A stretch of DNA of 64,000 nucleotides, taken from the NCBI RefSeq assembly GCF_039537985.1, contig NZ_BAABBN010000007.1:930001-994000 (forward strand). The letters run 5' to 3'. The notes beneath the pieces were generated by a model, which saw only the letters and a program-made list of their open reading frames with translations, was not told where the DNA came from and did not search any database. This document shows positions 52,501-61,050 of this stretch, piece by piece (position 1 is the first letter of the stretch; each line of letters opens with the position of its first letter). The position numbers and the translations under genes are program-made. The stretch is from Litoribacillus peritrichatus (GTDB lineage Bacteria; Pseudomonadota; Gammaproteobacteria; Pseudomonadales; Litoribrevibacteraceae).

Positions 52501-53981
52501 TGAACCCGGAAGCTCAGGTTTCCGTGAAACTGGTTTCTGAGCCGGGTGTTGGTACGATTGCAGCGGGTGTGGCGAAGGCCTACGCTGACTTAATCACCAT
52601 TTCCGGTTATGACGGTGGTACCGCTGCCAGCCCGTTAACTTCGATCAAACATGCTGGTTCTCCTTGGGAACTGGGCTTGAGTGAAGCTCATCAGGCACTT
52701 CGTTGTAATGACCTTCGTGGTAAAGTTCGCTTGCAAACAGACGGTGGTTTGAAGACCGGTCTGGATGTGATTAAGGCGGCGATTTTAGGTGCTGAAAGTT
52801 ATGGCTTTGGTACGGCGCCAATGGTCGCTTTAGGTTGTAAGATCCTACGAATTTGTCACTTGAATAACTGTGCTACGGGTGTTGCCACCCAAGATGACTT
52901 GCTGCGTGATAAGCATTTCATCGGGACGGTTGAAATGGTGATGAATTACTTCCGCTTTGTTGCCCAGGAAGTTCGCCAATTGTTGGCTGATCTTGGCGTG
53001 AAATCGCTGGAAGAACTGGTCGGTCGAACTGATTTATTGAACATCATTGAGGGTGTGACCGAGCGTCAAACGAAACTTGATTTGATGCCTATACTGGACA
53101 ACAGCTTTGTACCGGCGGATAAGCCGCATACATGTGAAGTTGATCGTAACCCTCCTTACGATGAAGCAGCAAAGAATGCTCAAATCGTTAAGGAAGTTTT
53201 ATCTGCAGTTGAGAGTAAATCAGGCGGTGAGTTCGACTTTACTGTGACTAACTGTGATCGCTCTGTGGGTGCAAGATTGTCCGGTGAAATCGCTAAGCGT
53301 TATGGCAATCAGGGCATGTCTGATACGCCAGTCACTTTGAACCTGAAAGGTACTGCGGGCCAAAGTTTTGGTGTGTGGAACGCAGGTGGCTTGGTTATGC
53401 GTCTTGAAGGTGATGCAAACGATTACGTTGGTAAAGGTATGGCCGGTGGTAAGTTGGTCATTCAGCCGCCACAAGGCAGCCAATTTGCAACACAAGATAC
53501 ATCCATTATCGGCAATACATGTTTGTACGGTGCAACCGGTGGTAAATTGTTTGCTGCAGGTACTGCAGGTGAGCGTTTTGCTGTACGTAACTCGGGTGTA
53601 CATGCAGTTATTGAAGGTGCAGGAGACCACTGTTGTGAATATATGACAGGCGGTTTTGTAACAGTGCTTGGTAATGTAGGCGTTAACTTTGGTGCCGGTA
53701 TGACTGGCGGTTTCGCTTACGTACTGGATCAAGACCGTACCTTCGTTGATTGCTATAACCATGAATTGATTGATATTCATCGTATCACTCAAGAGTCTAT
53801 GGAAGAGTATCGTAACCATTTGAGACAAGTGGTCACTGAATACGTAGCTGAGACCAACAGTGCTTGGGGTCAGCAAATTCTAGAAGACTTTGATGGCTTC
53901 GTAGGCAAATTCTGGTTAGTAAAACCAAAAGCTGCGAGCCTGGGTAAATTGCTGGATAGCACTAAGGGTCGCCCTGAATAG
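49530..53981 (+). CDS. gltB: Glutamate synthase (NADPH) large subunit
   Basis: Large subunit of NADPH-GOGAT, which makes two glutamate from glutamine and 2-oxoglutarate. The 1483-residue protein has the class II glutaminase domain with catalytic N-terminal Cys15 (DVRDNCGFGLIAHMS) exposed after removal of a 14-residue propeptide, a central domain, the FMN-binding synthase barrel (GGEDPIRYGTEKRSKIKQIASGRFG, KLVSEPGVGTIAAGVAKA, SGYDGGTAASPLTSIKHAG), the 3Fe-4S cysteine cluster GCKILRICHLNNCATG and the C-terminal beta-helix (GVWNAGGLVMRLEGDAND). All expected motifs are intact. Start ATG 49530. Downstream gltD is 113 nt away across a repeated sequence. Confidence 0.98.
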   Translation: MSKGLYHPGDVRDNCGFGLIAHMSGEASHHLLQTAIEALTCMTHRGGIAADGKTGDGCGLLIKKPDAFLREVANEQFGKNLADQYAVAMLFLDLDDQKATIQRESVEKAVSEQGLNVVGWRVVPTNNDCLGPMAIDVLPRFEQLFIEAPEGLTQQEFMVKLFVAKRRAEQATAEYENFYICSMSSEVLSYKGLMMPVDLPSFYLDLGDERVATSVCVFHQRFSTNTLPLWPLAQPFRYLAHNGEINTVEGNRNWAKARGSKYATSLLPELDSLQPVVNTTGSDSSSMDNMLELLLTGGMDLPQALRLIIPPAWQNAETMDPDLRAFYEYTSMHCEAWDGPAGVVMTDGRHAVCMLDRNGLRPARWVTTKNGYITLASEIGVYDYSPEDVVAKGRVGPGQMLVVDTESGKVLHTKDIDERLKNSNPYKKWLKENAIRIESSMSEELEQAESLDSDVLKANMKMYQVTFEERDQVLRPLAEGGQEATGSMGDDTPMAVLSQKIRPVSDFFRQKFAQVTNPPIDPLRETIVMSLETCIGAERNVFEFSPEHASRIILSTPILSSSKVRKLSSLADERFSAGVVKLEFDASEGLEAAIKRVCDEAVDLVKSGTTIVILSDREITKGKLPVNAFMATGAVHHRLINEGLRCDSNIVVETGWARDSHHCAVLIGFGATAIHPYLAYETLCDLVRSGELVMDPIEAQKNYRKGINKGLLKILSKMGISTIASYRGSQLFEAVGLSEDVIDLCFHGVSSRISGADFEDLQEDQEILADLASRKRKPISQGGFLKYVHDSEYHTYNPDVIKYLQDAVQLGDQKAYDKYAELVNERPVATLRDLLVLKTGVSPISIDEVEPLEDIYPRFDSAAMSLGALSPEAHEALAVAMNRLGGRSNSGEGGEDPIRYGTEKRSKIKQIASGRFGVTPHYLVNADVLQIKVAQGAKPGEGGQLPGGKVNDLIARLRYSVPGVTLISPPPHHDIYSIEDLAQLIFDLKQVNPEAQVSVKLVSEPGVGTIAAGVAKAYADLITISGYDGGTAASPLTSIKHAGSPWELGLSEAHQALRCNDLRGKVRLQTDGGLKTGLDVIKAAILGAESYGFGTAPMVALGCKILRICHLNNCATGVATQDDLLRDKHFIGTVEMVMNYFRFVAQEVRQLLADLGVKSLEELVGRTDLLNIIEGVTERQTKLDLMPILDNSFVPADKPHTCEVDRNPPYDEAAKNAQIVKEVLSAVESKSGGEFDFTVTNCDRSVGARLSGEIAKRYGNQGMSDTPVTLNLKGTAGQSFGVWNAGGLVMRLEGDANDYVGKGMAGGKLVIQPPQGSQFATQDTSIIGNTCLYGATGGKLFAAGTAGERFAVRNSGVHAVIEGAGDHCCEYMTGGFVTVLGNVGVNFGAGMTGGFAYVLDQDRTFVDCYNHELIDIHRITQESMEEYRNHLRQVVTEYVAETNSAWGQQILEDFDGFVGKFWLVKPKAASLGKLLDSTKGRPE

Positions 53982-54010
53982 GGTCGTCCTGAATAAGGCT
54001 GCTCTGAAAA
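53966..54010 (+). repeat. 15-bp tandem repeats spanning the gltB stop codon
   Basis: GGGTCGCCCTGAATA (53966-53980) is followed at once by GGGTCGTCCTGAATA (53981-53995) and a decayed third copy AGGCTGCTCTGAAAA (53996-54010). The first unit encodes the last residues of GltB (GRPE) and includes its stop, TAG at 53979-53981; the second repeats GRPE in frame before TAA. Confidence 0.75.
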
Positions 54011-54022
54011 GAGGAAAACTCT

Positions 54023-54042
54023 CGGTGCTTTTAGGAGCACCG
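54023..54042 (+). other. Hairpin between gltB and gltD
   Basis: CGGTGCT / AGCACCG with a 6-base loop, no T-run. It may tune the relative yield of GltB and GltD or mRNA processing. Confidence 0.4.
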
Positions 54043-54094
54043 TTATCCAGACACTCACCAGTGATCGAAGCTTGAGAAAAGAGGTTTAACGGAA

Positions 54095-55507
54095 ATGGCT
54101 GAACGCTTAAATAACAATTTCCAGTTTGTCGACGTAGGCCGTCAAGATCCAAAGAAGAAGCCTGCCGACGCGCGAAAGAAAGAGTTTAATGAAATTTACG
54201 AACCCTTCACTTCGGAAGAGGTTCGTGATCAGACACACCGTTGTCTAGAGTGCGGAAATCCGTACTGCGAGTGGAAGTGTCCGGTGCATAACTTCATTCC
54301 TAACTGGTTGAAGTTGGTTTCTGAAGGCAACATTTTAGAAGCGGTAGAGATGAGTCATCAGACAAACTCTTTACCTGAAGTCTGTGGACGCGTATGTCCT
54401 CAGGACCGTTTGTGTGAAGGCGCCTGTACGCTAAACGACGGCTTTGGTGCAGTCACGATTGGTTCTGCTGAAAAATACATTACTGACACTGCTTTTGCGA
54501 TGGGCTGGAAACCAGACATGTCAAAAGTAGAATGGACGGATAAAAAAGTTGCTGTCATTGGCGCTGGCCCTGCGGGTCTGGGTTGTGCAGACATCTTGGT
54601 TCGTAATGGCGTTAAACCGGTTGTGTTTGATAAGTATCCAGAAATTGGTGGCTTGTTAACGTTCGGTATTCCTGAGTTTAAACTTGAAAAAGAAGTAATG
54701 ACTCGACGTCGTGAAGTCTTCACTGAAATGGGTGTTGAATTCCGTTTAAATACTGAAATCGGTAAAGACATTTCCTTTGAAGATATCGTTAATGAATACG
54801 ACGCTGTTTTCTTGGGAATGGGCACGTACAACTACATGAAAGGTGGCTTCCCAGGTGAAGACCTTCAAGGTGTATACGATGCATTGCCGTTCTTGATTTC
54901 GAATGTAAACCGAAACCTTGGCTTCGAAAAAGACGAAGCTGACTTCATTGATATGAAAGGCAAGAAAGTTATCGTTCTTGGTGGCGGTGATACCGCGATG
55001 GACTGTAACCGTACTTCGATTCGCCAGGGGGCAACGTCTGTAACTTGCGCATATCGTCGTGACGAAGCCAACATGCCGGGTTCTGTACGTGAAGTAGCCA
55101 ATGCGAAGGAAGAGGGCGTTCAGTTCTTGTTCAACCGTCAACCTGTTGCCATTATTGGTGAAGAAAAGGTTGAAGGCGTTAAGGTAGTGGAAACTCGTTT
55201 GGGTGAGCCTGATGAGAATGGCCGTCGTCGTCCGGAAGTGATCGAAGGCAGTGAAGAAATTTTACCGGCAGATGCAGTGCTGGTTGCGTTTGGTTTCCGT
55301 CCTAGTCCGGCAGACTGGTTTTCTGACCATGATGTGCAGGTGAATGACTGGGGTGGTGTTATTGCACCAGAAGCGCAACAGTACCAGACTACGAATCCGA
55401 AAGTATTCGCAGGCGGTGATATGGTGCGTGGTTCAGACCTTGTTGTGACTGCGATTTATGAAGGTCGTCAGGCAGCAGAAGGTATTCTGGATTACCTGGA
55501 CGTTTAA
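54095..55507 (+). CDS. gltD: Glutamate synthase (NADPH) small subunit
   Basis: Transfers electrons from NADPH via FAD and iron-sulfur clusters to GltB. The 470-residue protein has two N-terminal 4Fe-4S Cys sets (Cys50, 53, 58, 62 in CLECGNPYCEWKC and Cys97, 101, 107, 111 in CGRVCPQDRLCEGAC), FAD loop GAGPAG (156-161) and NADPH loop GGGDTAMDC (about 298-306), then GGD at the C-terminal GGDMVRGSDLVV. No anomalies. It follows gltB on the same transcript and ends at a strong terminator. Confidence 0.98.
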   Translation: MAERLNNNFQFVDVGRQDPKKKPADARKKEFNEIYEPFTSEEVRDQTHRCLECGNPYCEWKCPVHNFIPNWLKLVSEGNILEAVEMSHQTNSLPEVCGRVCPQDRLCEGACTLNDGFGAVTIGSAEKYITDTAFAMGWKPDMSKVEWTDKKVAVIGAGPAGLGCADILVRNGVKPVVFDKYPEIGGLLTFGIPEFKLEKEVMTRRREVFTEMGVEFRLNTEIGKDISFEDIVNEYDAVFLGMGTYNYMKGGFPGEDLQGVYDALPFLISNVNRNLGFEKDEADFIDMKGKKVIVLGGGDTAMDCNRTSIRQGATSVTCAYRRDEANMPGSVREVANAKEEGVQFLFNRQPVAIIGEEKVEGVKVVETRLGEPDENGRRRPEVIEGSEEILPADAVLVAFGFRPSPADWFSDHDVQVNDWGGVIAPEAQQYQTTNPKVFAGGDMVRGSDLVVTAIYEGRQAAEGILDYLDV

Positions 55508-55571
55508 TTCGGAGTATTTAATTCAGTACACTGTGTAAGGAATTACATAGTAACTCCTGATTAACGTCAAT

Positions 55572-55613
55572 AAAAAAGCTCAGTATGTCGCGTACATACT
55601 GGGCTTTTTTTTT
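55572..55613 (+). terminator. Rho-independent terminator of gltBD
   Basis: A long imperfect hairpin (A6-GCTCAGTATGT, loop CGCGT, ACATACTGGGC, T9) with one G-T wobble, after gltD. Confidence 0.92.
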
Positions 55614-55664
55614 ACTTTTTCGGTATGATTAGCCACAGATTTTTTTACCATTTGAGGGGATAAC

Positions 55665-56735
55665 ATGACTGAGCTTAAGAACGATCGATTTCTGCGTGCA
55701 TTATTGAAAGAACCTGTAGATCGCACGCCGATCTGGATGATGCGTCAAGCTGGTCGTTATCTGCCTGAATATCGCGCTTCGCGTGCAGACGCAGGTAGTT
55801 TCATGGACTTGTGTATGAACGCTGATTTCGCCTGTGAAGTAACGCTGCAACCTTTGGACCGCTATCCGGGCTTGGATGCGGCTATCTTGTTTTCGGACAT
55901 TCTGACAATCCCGGACGCCATGGGGTTGGGTCTTTATTTTGAAACGGGTGAAGGGCCAAAATTTAAAAAAGTGGTAGAAACCGAGGCCGACGTAAACGCG
56001 TTGCCTGTTGTGAATATGGAAAAGGGTGACCTTTCTTATGTCACAAAGGCCGTTTCTACCATTCGCCAAGAGTTGAATGGTCGTGTTCCTTTGATTGGCT
56101 TCTCCGGTAGCCCATGGACATTGGCCACTTACATGGTGGAAGGCGGTTCTTCCAAAGATTTCCGTAAAGTAAAAGCCATGATGTATAACCAGCCAGAAGT
56201 TATGCACCTGTTGTTGGATAAATTAGCGGACTCAGTGATTGGTTATTTGAATGCTCAGATTGATGCTGGTGCTCAGGCCGTTCAGGTATTTGATACCTGG
56301 GGTGGTGCGTTAAGCGGCCGTTGTTATCAAGAATTCTCTTTAAAGTACATGCAGAAAATTGTGAATGGTCTGAAACGCGAAAGCGAAGGCCGTAAGGTGC
56401 CTGTAATCTTGTTCACTAAAGGCGGCGGTCAGTGGTTGGAATTGATGGCGGATACCGGTTGTGATGCGTTAGGCTTAGACTGGACGACGGACATTTCAAA
56501 CGCCAGAAGTCGGGTTGGAGACCGTGTTGCCTTGCAAGGCAATATGGACCCATGCGTACTTTATGCTGATCCTAAGATCATTAAAGAAGAAGTTAAAATG
56601 GTGCTTGATGGCTTTGGTAATGGAACCGGCCATGTCTTTAATTTAGGTCATGGTATTCATCAGTGGGTTGATCCAGAGCACGCCAAAGCTTTCATTGAAG
56701 CGGTAGAGGAACTTAGCCCTCAGTATCATAAGTAA
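55665..56735 (+). CDS. hemE: Uroporphyrinogen III decarboxylase
   Basis: Fifth step of haem synthesis, uroporphyrinogen III to coproporphyrinogen III, cytosolic. The 356-residue protein begins LKNDRFLRALLKEPVDRTPIWMMRQAGRYLPEYR (the conserved PxWxMRQAGRxxxEY loop), then GFSGSPWTLATYMVEG, DTWGG and LQGNMDPCVLY and ends VFNLGHGI. Start has GAGGGG 6 nt before. Flanked by the gltBD terminator and its own. Confidence 0.97.
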   Translation: MTELKNDRFLRALLKEPVDRTPIWMMRQAGRYLPEYRASRADAGSFMDLCMNADFACEVTLQPLDRYPGLDAAILFSDILTIPDAMGLGLYFETGEGPKFKKVVETEADVNALPVVNMEKGDLSYVTKAVSTIRQELNGRVPLIGFSGSPWTLATYMVEGGSSKDFRKVKAMMYNQPEVMHLLLDKLADSVIGYLNAQIDAGAQAVQVFDTWGGALSGRCYQEFSLKYMQKIVNGLKRESEGRKVPVILFTKGGGQWLELMADTGCDALGLDWTTDISNARSRVGDRVALQGNMDPCVLYADPKIIKEEVKMVLDGFGNGTGHVFNLGHGIHQWVDPEHAKAFIEAVEELSPQYHK

Positions 56736-56784
56736 TTTGTTACTATGCATTAACTATGTTTAAACTTATTGCTAAGTAATTTTT

Positions 56785-56819
56785 AAAAAGCCTATATGAA
56801 GTTTTTATATAGGCTTTTT
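56785..56819 (+). terminator. Rho-independent terminator of hemE
   Basis: A5-GCCTATAT / ATATAGGC-T5 hairpin with a 9-base loop, between hemE and radA. Confidence 0.9.
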
Positions 56820-56883
56820 TGTTTTTTGAGTTTTTTTTTCTGTAAAATTCTTTAACTCCTTATTTATTTGAAACAAACTTCCT

Positions 56884-58254
56884 ATGGCGAAACGTAAAAC
56901 AGCTTATGTCTGTACCGAATGTGGTGCAGACCATTCTAAATGGCAAGGCCAATGCTCTGGTTGTGCTGAATGGAACACGCTTAAAGAGTTTGTGGTTGAT
57001 ACCGGTAAGAAAACCTCTGCCGCATCCATTCGATCTTCGGGTTACGCGGGCCAAACCACTCAAAAAGTGGTGCCCCTGAAATCCGTTGATTTAGCGGACA
57101 TGCCTCGTATTTCAACGGGTATGCAGGAATTTGATCGGGTATTAGGCGGTGGCCTGGTACCGGGCTCGGTCATTCTCGTTGGCGGGCATCCGGGCGCGGG
57201 TAAATCTACATTATTGCTTCAAACAGTATGTATGTTGGCCGCAACTCAGTCTTGTTTGTACATCACGGGCGAAGAATCTCTTCAGCAAGTCGCTATGCGT
57301 GCTCAGCGACTGGGCCTCCCTACTGACAACGTTAAAATGTTGGCAGAAACGGATGTAGAAGCCATTGTTAACATTGCGCGTGAAGAAACGCCAAAGCTGA
57401 TGATCATCGACTCCATCCAGGTCATGCACCTGGCGGGGTTGGAATCGGCTCCTGGCAGCGTGTCTCAGGTGCGGGAATCCGCAGCTTTCCTGACTCAGTT
57501 TGCCAAGCAAACACAAACCATTTTATTTTTGGTTGGCCATGTAACCAAAGATGGATCGCTTGCTGGTCCTAAAGTGTTGGAACATATGATCGATACTTCG
57601 ATCATGCTGGAAGGTGAAGCGGACGGTCGTTATCGAACGTTACGAGGCATTAAAAATCGCTTTGGTGCCATCAATGAACTGGGTGTCTTTGCCATGTTGG
57701 ATAAGGGGTTAAAAGAAGTTAAAAACCCAAGTTCAATATTCTTATCTCGCGGTGAAGAAGCTGCATCCGGTTCTGCGGTGATGGTGATTTGGGAAGGCAC
57801 TCGACCGATGTTGGTTGAGATTCAGGCGTTGGTGGATGAAAGCCATTTTGGTAACCCTCGCCGGGTTGCGGTTGGCTTGGATCAAAACCGACTGTCTATG
57901 CTCCTGGCGGTCATGAATCGTCATGGTGGTTTGCACACCGGCGATCAGGATGTTTATGTGAACGTCGTGGGTGGTGTGAAAGTTTCAGAAACCAGTTCCG
58001 ATCTGGCTCTGGTTATGTCCATTTTATCCAGTTTCAGAAACCGTCCGTTGCCCATGGATTTGGTGGTGTTTGGTGAAGTGGGTTTGTCTGGTGAAATTCG
58101 TCCTGTACCGAGTGGACAAGAACGCATTCGTGAAGCGGCCAAACACGGTTTTAAAACCGCCATTGTTCCGAAGGCCAATGCACCGAAAGACACTATTGCG
58201 GGGATGAAGATTGTCCCTGTTACGAAAATTTCTGAAGCACTAGAGTACTTATAA
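56884..58254 (+). CDS. radA: DNA repair protein RadA
   Basis: RecA-like helicase that promotes branch migration during recombination. The 456-residue sequence has the N-terminal C4 zinc finger (Cys10, 13, 24, 27), Walker A GGHPGAGKST (100-109), the RadA-specific KNRFG motif (KNRFGAINELG) and a Lon-protease-like C-terminal domain (GEVGLSGEIRPVPSGQERIREA). Length is typical (about 455). It has no strong ribosome site. A convergent hairpin with arsJ follows. Confidence 0.97.
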   Translation: MAKRKTAYVCTECGADHSKWQGQCSGCAEWNTLKEFVVDTGKKTSAASIRSSGYAGQTTQKVVPLKSVDLADMPRISTGMQEFDRVLGGGLVPGSVILVGGHPGAGKSTLLLQTVCMLAATQSCLYITGEESLQQVAMRAQRLGLPTDNVKMLAETDVEAIVNIAREETPKLMIIDSIQVMHLAGLESAPGSVSQVRESAAFLTQFAKQTQTILFLVGHVTKDGSLAGPKVLEHMIDTSIMLEGEADGRYRTLRGIKNRFGAINELGVFAMLDKGLKEVKNPSSIFLSRGEEAASGSAVMVIWEGTRPMLVEIQALVDESHFGNPRRVAVGLDQNRLSMLLAVMNRHGGLHTGDQDVYVNVVGGVKVSETSSDLALVMSILSSFRNRPLPMDLVVFGEVGLSGEIRPVPSGQERIREAAKHGFKTAIVPKANAPKDTIAGMKIVPVTKISEALEYL

Positions 58255-58277
58255 GCAGATTGATTTTGTTACTTGAA

Positions 58278-58315
58278 AAGCCGCCCTTTACCGTAAAGGG
58301 TTCGAGGGCGGGCTT
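58278..58315 (-). terminator. Terminator between radA and arsJ
   Basis: An outer arm AAGCC(C)GCCCT / AGGGCGGGCTT, with one bulged C, encloses an inner CCCTTTAC / GTAAAGGG hairpin. Read from arsJ the outer stem is followed by TTTTC. Confidence 0.55.
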
Positions 58316-58397
58316 CGTTGGCCATTCGGAGCTAAGGCCTGGTCTGAGGTAGCTTGGCAGACGGCTAGTCGGAATTTTGAACGACTTCCCCCCAAAA

Positions 58398-59621
58398 CTA
58401 AGCAGGTGGTGACTTGTGTTTGGGCAGAGCAAGGGAAAGCAGTGCAGCAAATCCAATGAACAGGGTGGAGATCCACAAACACTCAATCAACCCGTATTCC
58501 TGATACACCCAGCCAGACAATAAGGTTCCTATTAAGCGTCCCATGGCGTTGGCCATGTAATAAAAACCCACATCTAATGATACGCCATCCTCTTTGGCGT
58601 AGCTGACAATCAGAAAGCTGTGCAACGACGAGTTGATCGCAAATACGGCGCCAAACATCATCAGTCCTCCGAGCAGGGGAATTTCCGGGGGAAGTTCATA
58701 AAACAGCGCCAAAGCAATGATAAAAGGCGTGAACATTAAGCATAAAGCCCAATGAAATGCAGATCTACCATCGGGTGGCAGTCCTGTCTGAACGCCTGTG
58801 ATTTTAGGGGCAACAGACTGGACAATGCCATAGCCAATGACCCACAGTGCTAAAAAGCCACCCACGTGCCAATGATCCCAGCCAAAGGTGGAAGCCAGAA
58901 ACACGGGCAAAGCCACCACAAACCATACGTCTCTGGCACCAAATAAGAACAAGCGGGCGGCGGATAAGTAGTTTATGGCGCGGCTTTTTGAAAATATGTC
59001 TTTGAATTTGGGTTTGTTTTTGGCTTTGCCTAAGTCTTTTTTTAATACCAACAGGCTGAACACCCAGACAAGAGCCAGCGCCAAAGCCATAGCGCCAACT
59101 GCGCCACTGAACCCAAGCAGCGCAAGTAGTGCTCCTCCTAAAAAGAAGCCTGCTCCTTTGAGTGCGTTTTTGGAGCCGGTCAGAATCGCCACCCATTTGT
59201 ATAAGGTTCCCTCGGCACTGCTGGGAACCAGCAGTTTGATCGAGCTTTTGGCGCTCATTTTATTGAGATCCTTGGCGATGCCAGAGATTGCCTGAGCGGC
59301 CATGACCCAGGGCACGGTTAAAATGCTGGCCGGTACCATCAGCATGAACAGCGCAATGACCTGTAAGGCCAAACCAATGTTCATTGTTTTGTTGAGACCT
59401 AAATGTGCGCCTAACCAGCCTCCGAGCAGATTGGTAACGACCCCGAAGATCTCGTAGAACAAAAATAACATAGCAATTTCCAGCGGGCTGTAACCCAACG
59501 CATGGAAGTGTAAAACCACCAACATTCTCAGCGCACCGTCGGTTAAGGTGAACGCCCAGTAATTGCCGGTTACAACCAAATATTGCCTTATTTCAGGGGA
59601 TAAACCAGACAGAAAAGCCAT
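58398..59621 (-). CDS. arsJ: Organoarsenical efflux MFS permease ArsJ
   Basis: Membrane transporter that exports 1-arseno-3-phosphoglycerate, the arsenate adduct made by the neighbouring GAPDH. The 407-residue protein has about eleven to twelve hydrophobic helices, and the family start LSPEIRQYLVVTGNYWAFTLTDGALRMLVVLHFHALGYSPLEIA and GGWLGAHLGLNKTMN motif. Its ATG overlaps the gapdh stop by one base (TAATG), so it is coupled. The gapdh-arsJ-arsR combination is the known arsenate resistance unit; the exported product hydrolyses to arsenate and 3-phosphoglycerate outside the cell. Confidence 0.93.
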   Translation of the reverse strand: MAFLSGLSPEIRQYLVVTGNYWAFTLTDGALRMLVVLHFHALGYSPLEIAMLFLFYEIFGVVTNLLGGWLGAHLGLNKTMNIGLALQVIALFMLMVPASILTVPWVMAAQAISGIAKDLNKMSAKSSIKLLVPSSAEGTLYKWVAILTGSKNALKGAGFFLGGALLALLGFSGAVGAMALALALVWVFSLLVLKKDLGKAKNKPKFKDIFSKSRAINYLSAARLFLFGARDVWFVVALPVFLASTFGWDHWHVGGFLALWVIGYGIVQSVAPKITGVQTGLPPDGRSAFHWALCLMFTPFIIALALFYELPPEIPLLGGLMMFGAVFAINSSLHSFLIVSYAKEDGVSLDVGFYYMANAMGRLIGTLLSGWVYQEYGLIECLWISTLFIGFAALLSLALPKHKSPPA

Positions 59622-60634
59622 TATGCGCTCTTATCTTCCAAGCCGACCATGCGCACCAATTCAACGGTGCGATTTGCGTAGCCCCACTCATTGTCATACC
59701 AGGCGTAGAGTTTTATCTGAGTACCATTTACGACCATGGTTGAAAGTGCATCAATGATGCTGGAGCGAGGGTCTGTTTTATAATCGATGGAAACCAGAGG
59801 GCGTTCTTCATAACCGAGAATGCCCTTTAATTCGCTCTCTGATGCTGCTTTGAATAAGTCGTTTACTTGTTTTTCGGTGGTGCTTTGTTCTACTTCAAAC
59901 ACACAGTCGGTCAGTGACGCATTTGCCAACGGGACACGAACAGCATGACCGTTTAATTTGCCTTTCAATTCGGGAAAAATATGGGTAATTGCTGTAGCAG
60001 AACCGGTGGTTGTTGGGATCAGGCTCATTCCGCAGGCACGCGCACGACGTAGGTCTTTATGAGGGGTGTCCAAAATGGATTGGGTATTGGTTATGTCATG
60101 AATGGTGGTCATTGAACCATGTTTGATGCCCAGGTTCTCATGAATTACCTTAACCACAGGTGCAAGGCAATTGGTGGTACAAGAGGCGGCAGTGACAATG
60201 GCGTGTTTTGATTTGTCATAGAGATGGTCATTAACCCCCATTACGACGTTAAGAACACCTTCCTCTTTTACCGGCGCGGTCACAACGACTCGTTTCACGC
60301 CTTGATTAAGATAAGCCTGCAATAAAGCTTTTGATTTCATTTTCCCGGACGCTTCGATGACAACATCGCAATCCGACCAGTCAGTGGCTTCGATGGTTTT
60401 ATTTTGGGAGCACGTGATTTGTTGGCCATCAATGATGATATTGTTATTTTGGTGAGTTACTTGGTGGTGCCAACGACCATGAACTGAGTCAAATTCTATT
60501 AAGTGGGCCAGACTGGCAGCGTCACCAGCAGGGTCATTAATTTTGATGAATTCAAGCTCAGGCCAATCCCAGGCGGCCCTTAATGAAAGACGTCCCATTC
60601 TGCCAAAACCGTTGATGCCTACTTTGATTGTCAT
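59621..60634 (-). CDS. ArsJ-associated glyceraldehyde-3-phosphate dehydrogenase
   Basis: Phosphorylating GAPDH; here it can use arsenate in place of phosphate to give unstable 1-arseno-3-phosphoglycerate. 337 residues with NAD-binding GINGFGRMGR (7-16), catalytic Cys152 in AASCTTNCLAP and the conserved NDP and ASLTDCVFE segments. GAGGAAA lies 6 nt before the ATG. The genomic context, directly upstream of arsJ (1-base overlap) and downstream of arsR, sets it apart from the housekeeping gap gene, which is not in this window. In vivo enzymatic role is inferred from context. Confidence 0.93.
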   Translation of the reverse strand: MTIKVGINGFGRMGRLSLRAAWDWPELEFIKINDPAGDAASLAHLIEFDSVHGRWHHQVTHQNNNIIIDGQQITCSQNKTIEATDWSDCDVVIEASGKMKSKALLQAYLNQGVKRVVVTAPVKEEGVLNVVMGVNDHLYDKSKHAIVTAASCTTNCLAPVVKVIHENLGIKHGSMTTIHDITNTQSILDTPHKDLRRARACGMSLIPTTTGSATAITHIFPELKGKLNGHAVRVPLANASLTDCVFEVEQSTTEKQVNDLFKAASESELKGILGYEERPLVSIDYKTDPRSSIIDALSTMVVNGTQIKLYAWYDNEWGYANRTVELVRMVGLEDKSA

Positions 60635-60689
60635 GTTTGTTTCCTCAGCGCGAAGAGTTTTCTACTGGTTTATGTGTTTAATTTTGGAG

Positions 60690-61040
60690 TTAAGAAGTGC
60701 AGCAACTTTGAATGCGCTCGGGACGGTCGCCCATTGTGTTCAGGTTTTCAAATGCTTCACTGAGATAATGGCGGTTATTTTCAAGGGTGGTTTGAATGAT
60801 GATGTTTGCCCAGCTTTCAAGGTCAGGGCTCAGGCTGTAATAAATCCATTGACCTTGTCTTCGGTCGCTTAACAGACCAAATTTACGCAGTTGAGCCAGG
60901 TGCCGGGATATCTTAGGCTGACTTTCTTTGAGAGCCTCTGTTAATTCACATACGCAGAGCTCTCCTTCTTCTGTAATAAGCAAAAGGCTTTTAAGGCGAG
61001 TGTCGTCGGCCAAACACTTGTATAACTCAACTGGATTCAT
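60690..61040 (-). CDS. arsR: ArsR-family metalloregulatory repressor
   Basis: Winged-helix repressor that leaves DNA on binding arsenite. The 116 residues carry the arsenic-sensing ELCVCEL motif (Cys29 and Cys31), as in E. coli ArsR; the third Cys (Cys37 there) is absent, and a Cys-Cys pair sits at 113-114. HTH helix SQPKISRHLAQLRKFGLL. The first gene of arsR-gapdh-arsJ, with a promoter and a perfect palindrome upstream (61103-61118). Confidence 0.93.
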   Translation of the reverse strand: MNPVELYKCLADDTRLKSLLLITEEGELCVCELTEALKESQPKISRHLAQLRKFGLLSDRRQGQWIYYSLSPDLESWANIIIQTTLENNRHYLSEAFENLNTMGDRPERIQSCCTS

Positions 61041-61050
61041 ATGGTTATCC

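Noticed and set aside
53220..53876. 218-aa antisense reading frame inside gltB
   Set aside because: It mirrors the biased codon use of gltB and is rich in Thr/Cys/Ile from reverse-complemented GGT/GCA codons; no start signal or family match.
59621..60634. Reading the GAPDH gene as the housekeeping glycolytic gap
   Set aside because: Single-base overlap with arsJ and position after arsR place it in the arsenate operon; the glycolytic copy would be expected elsewhere.
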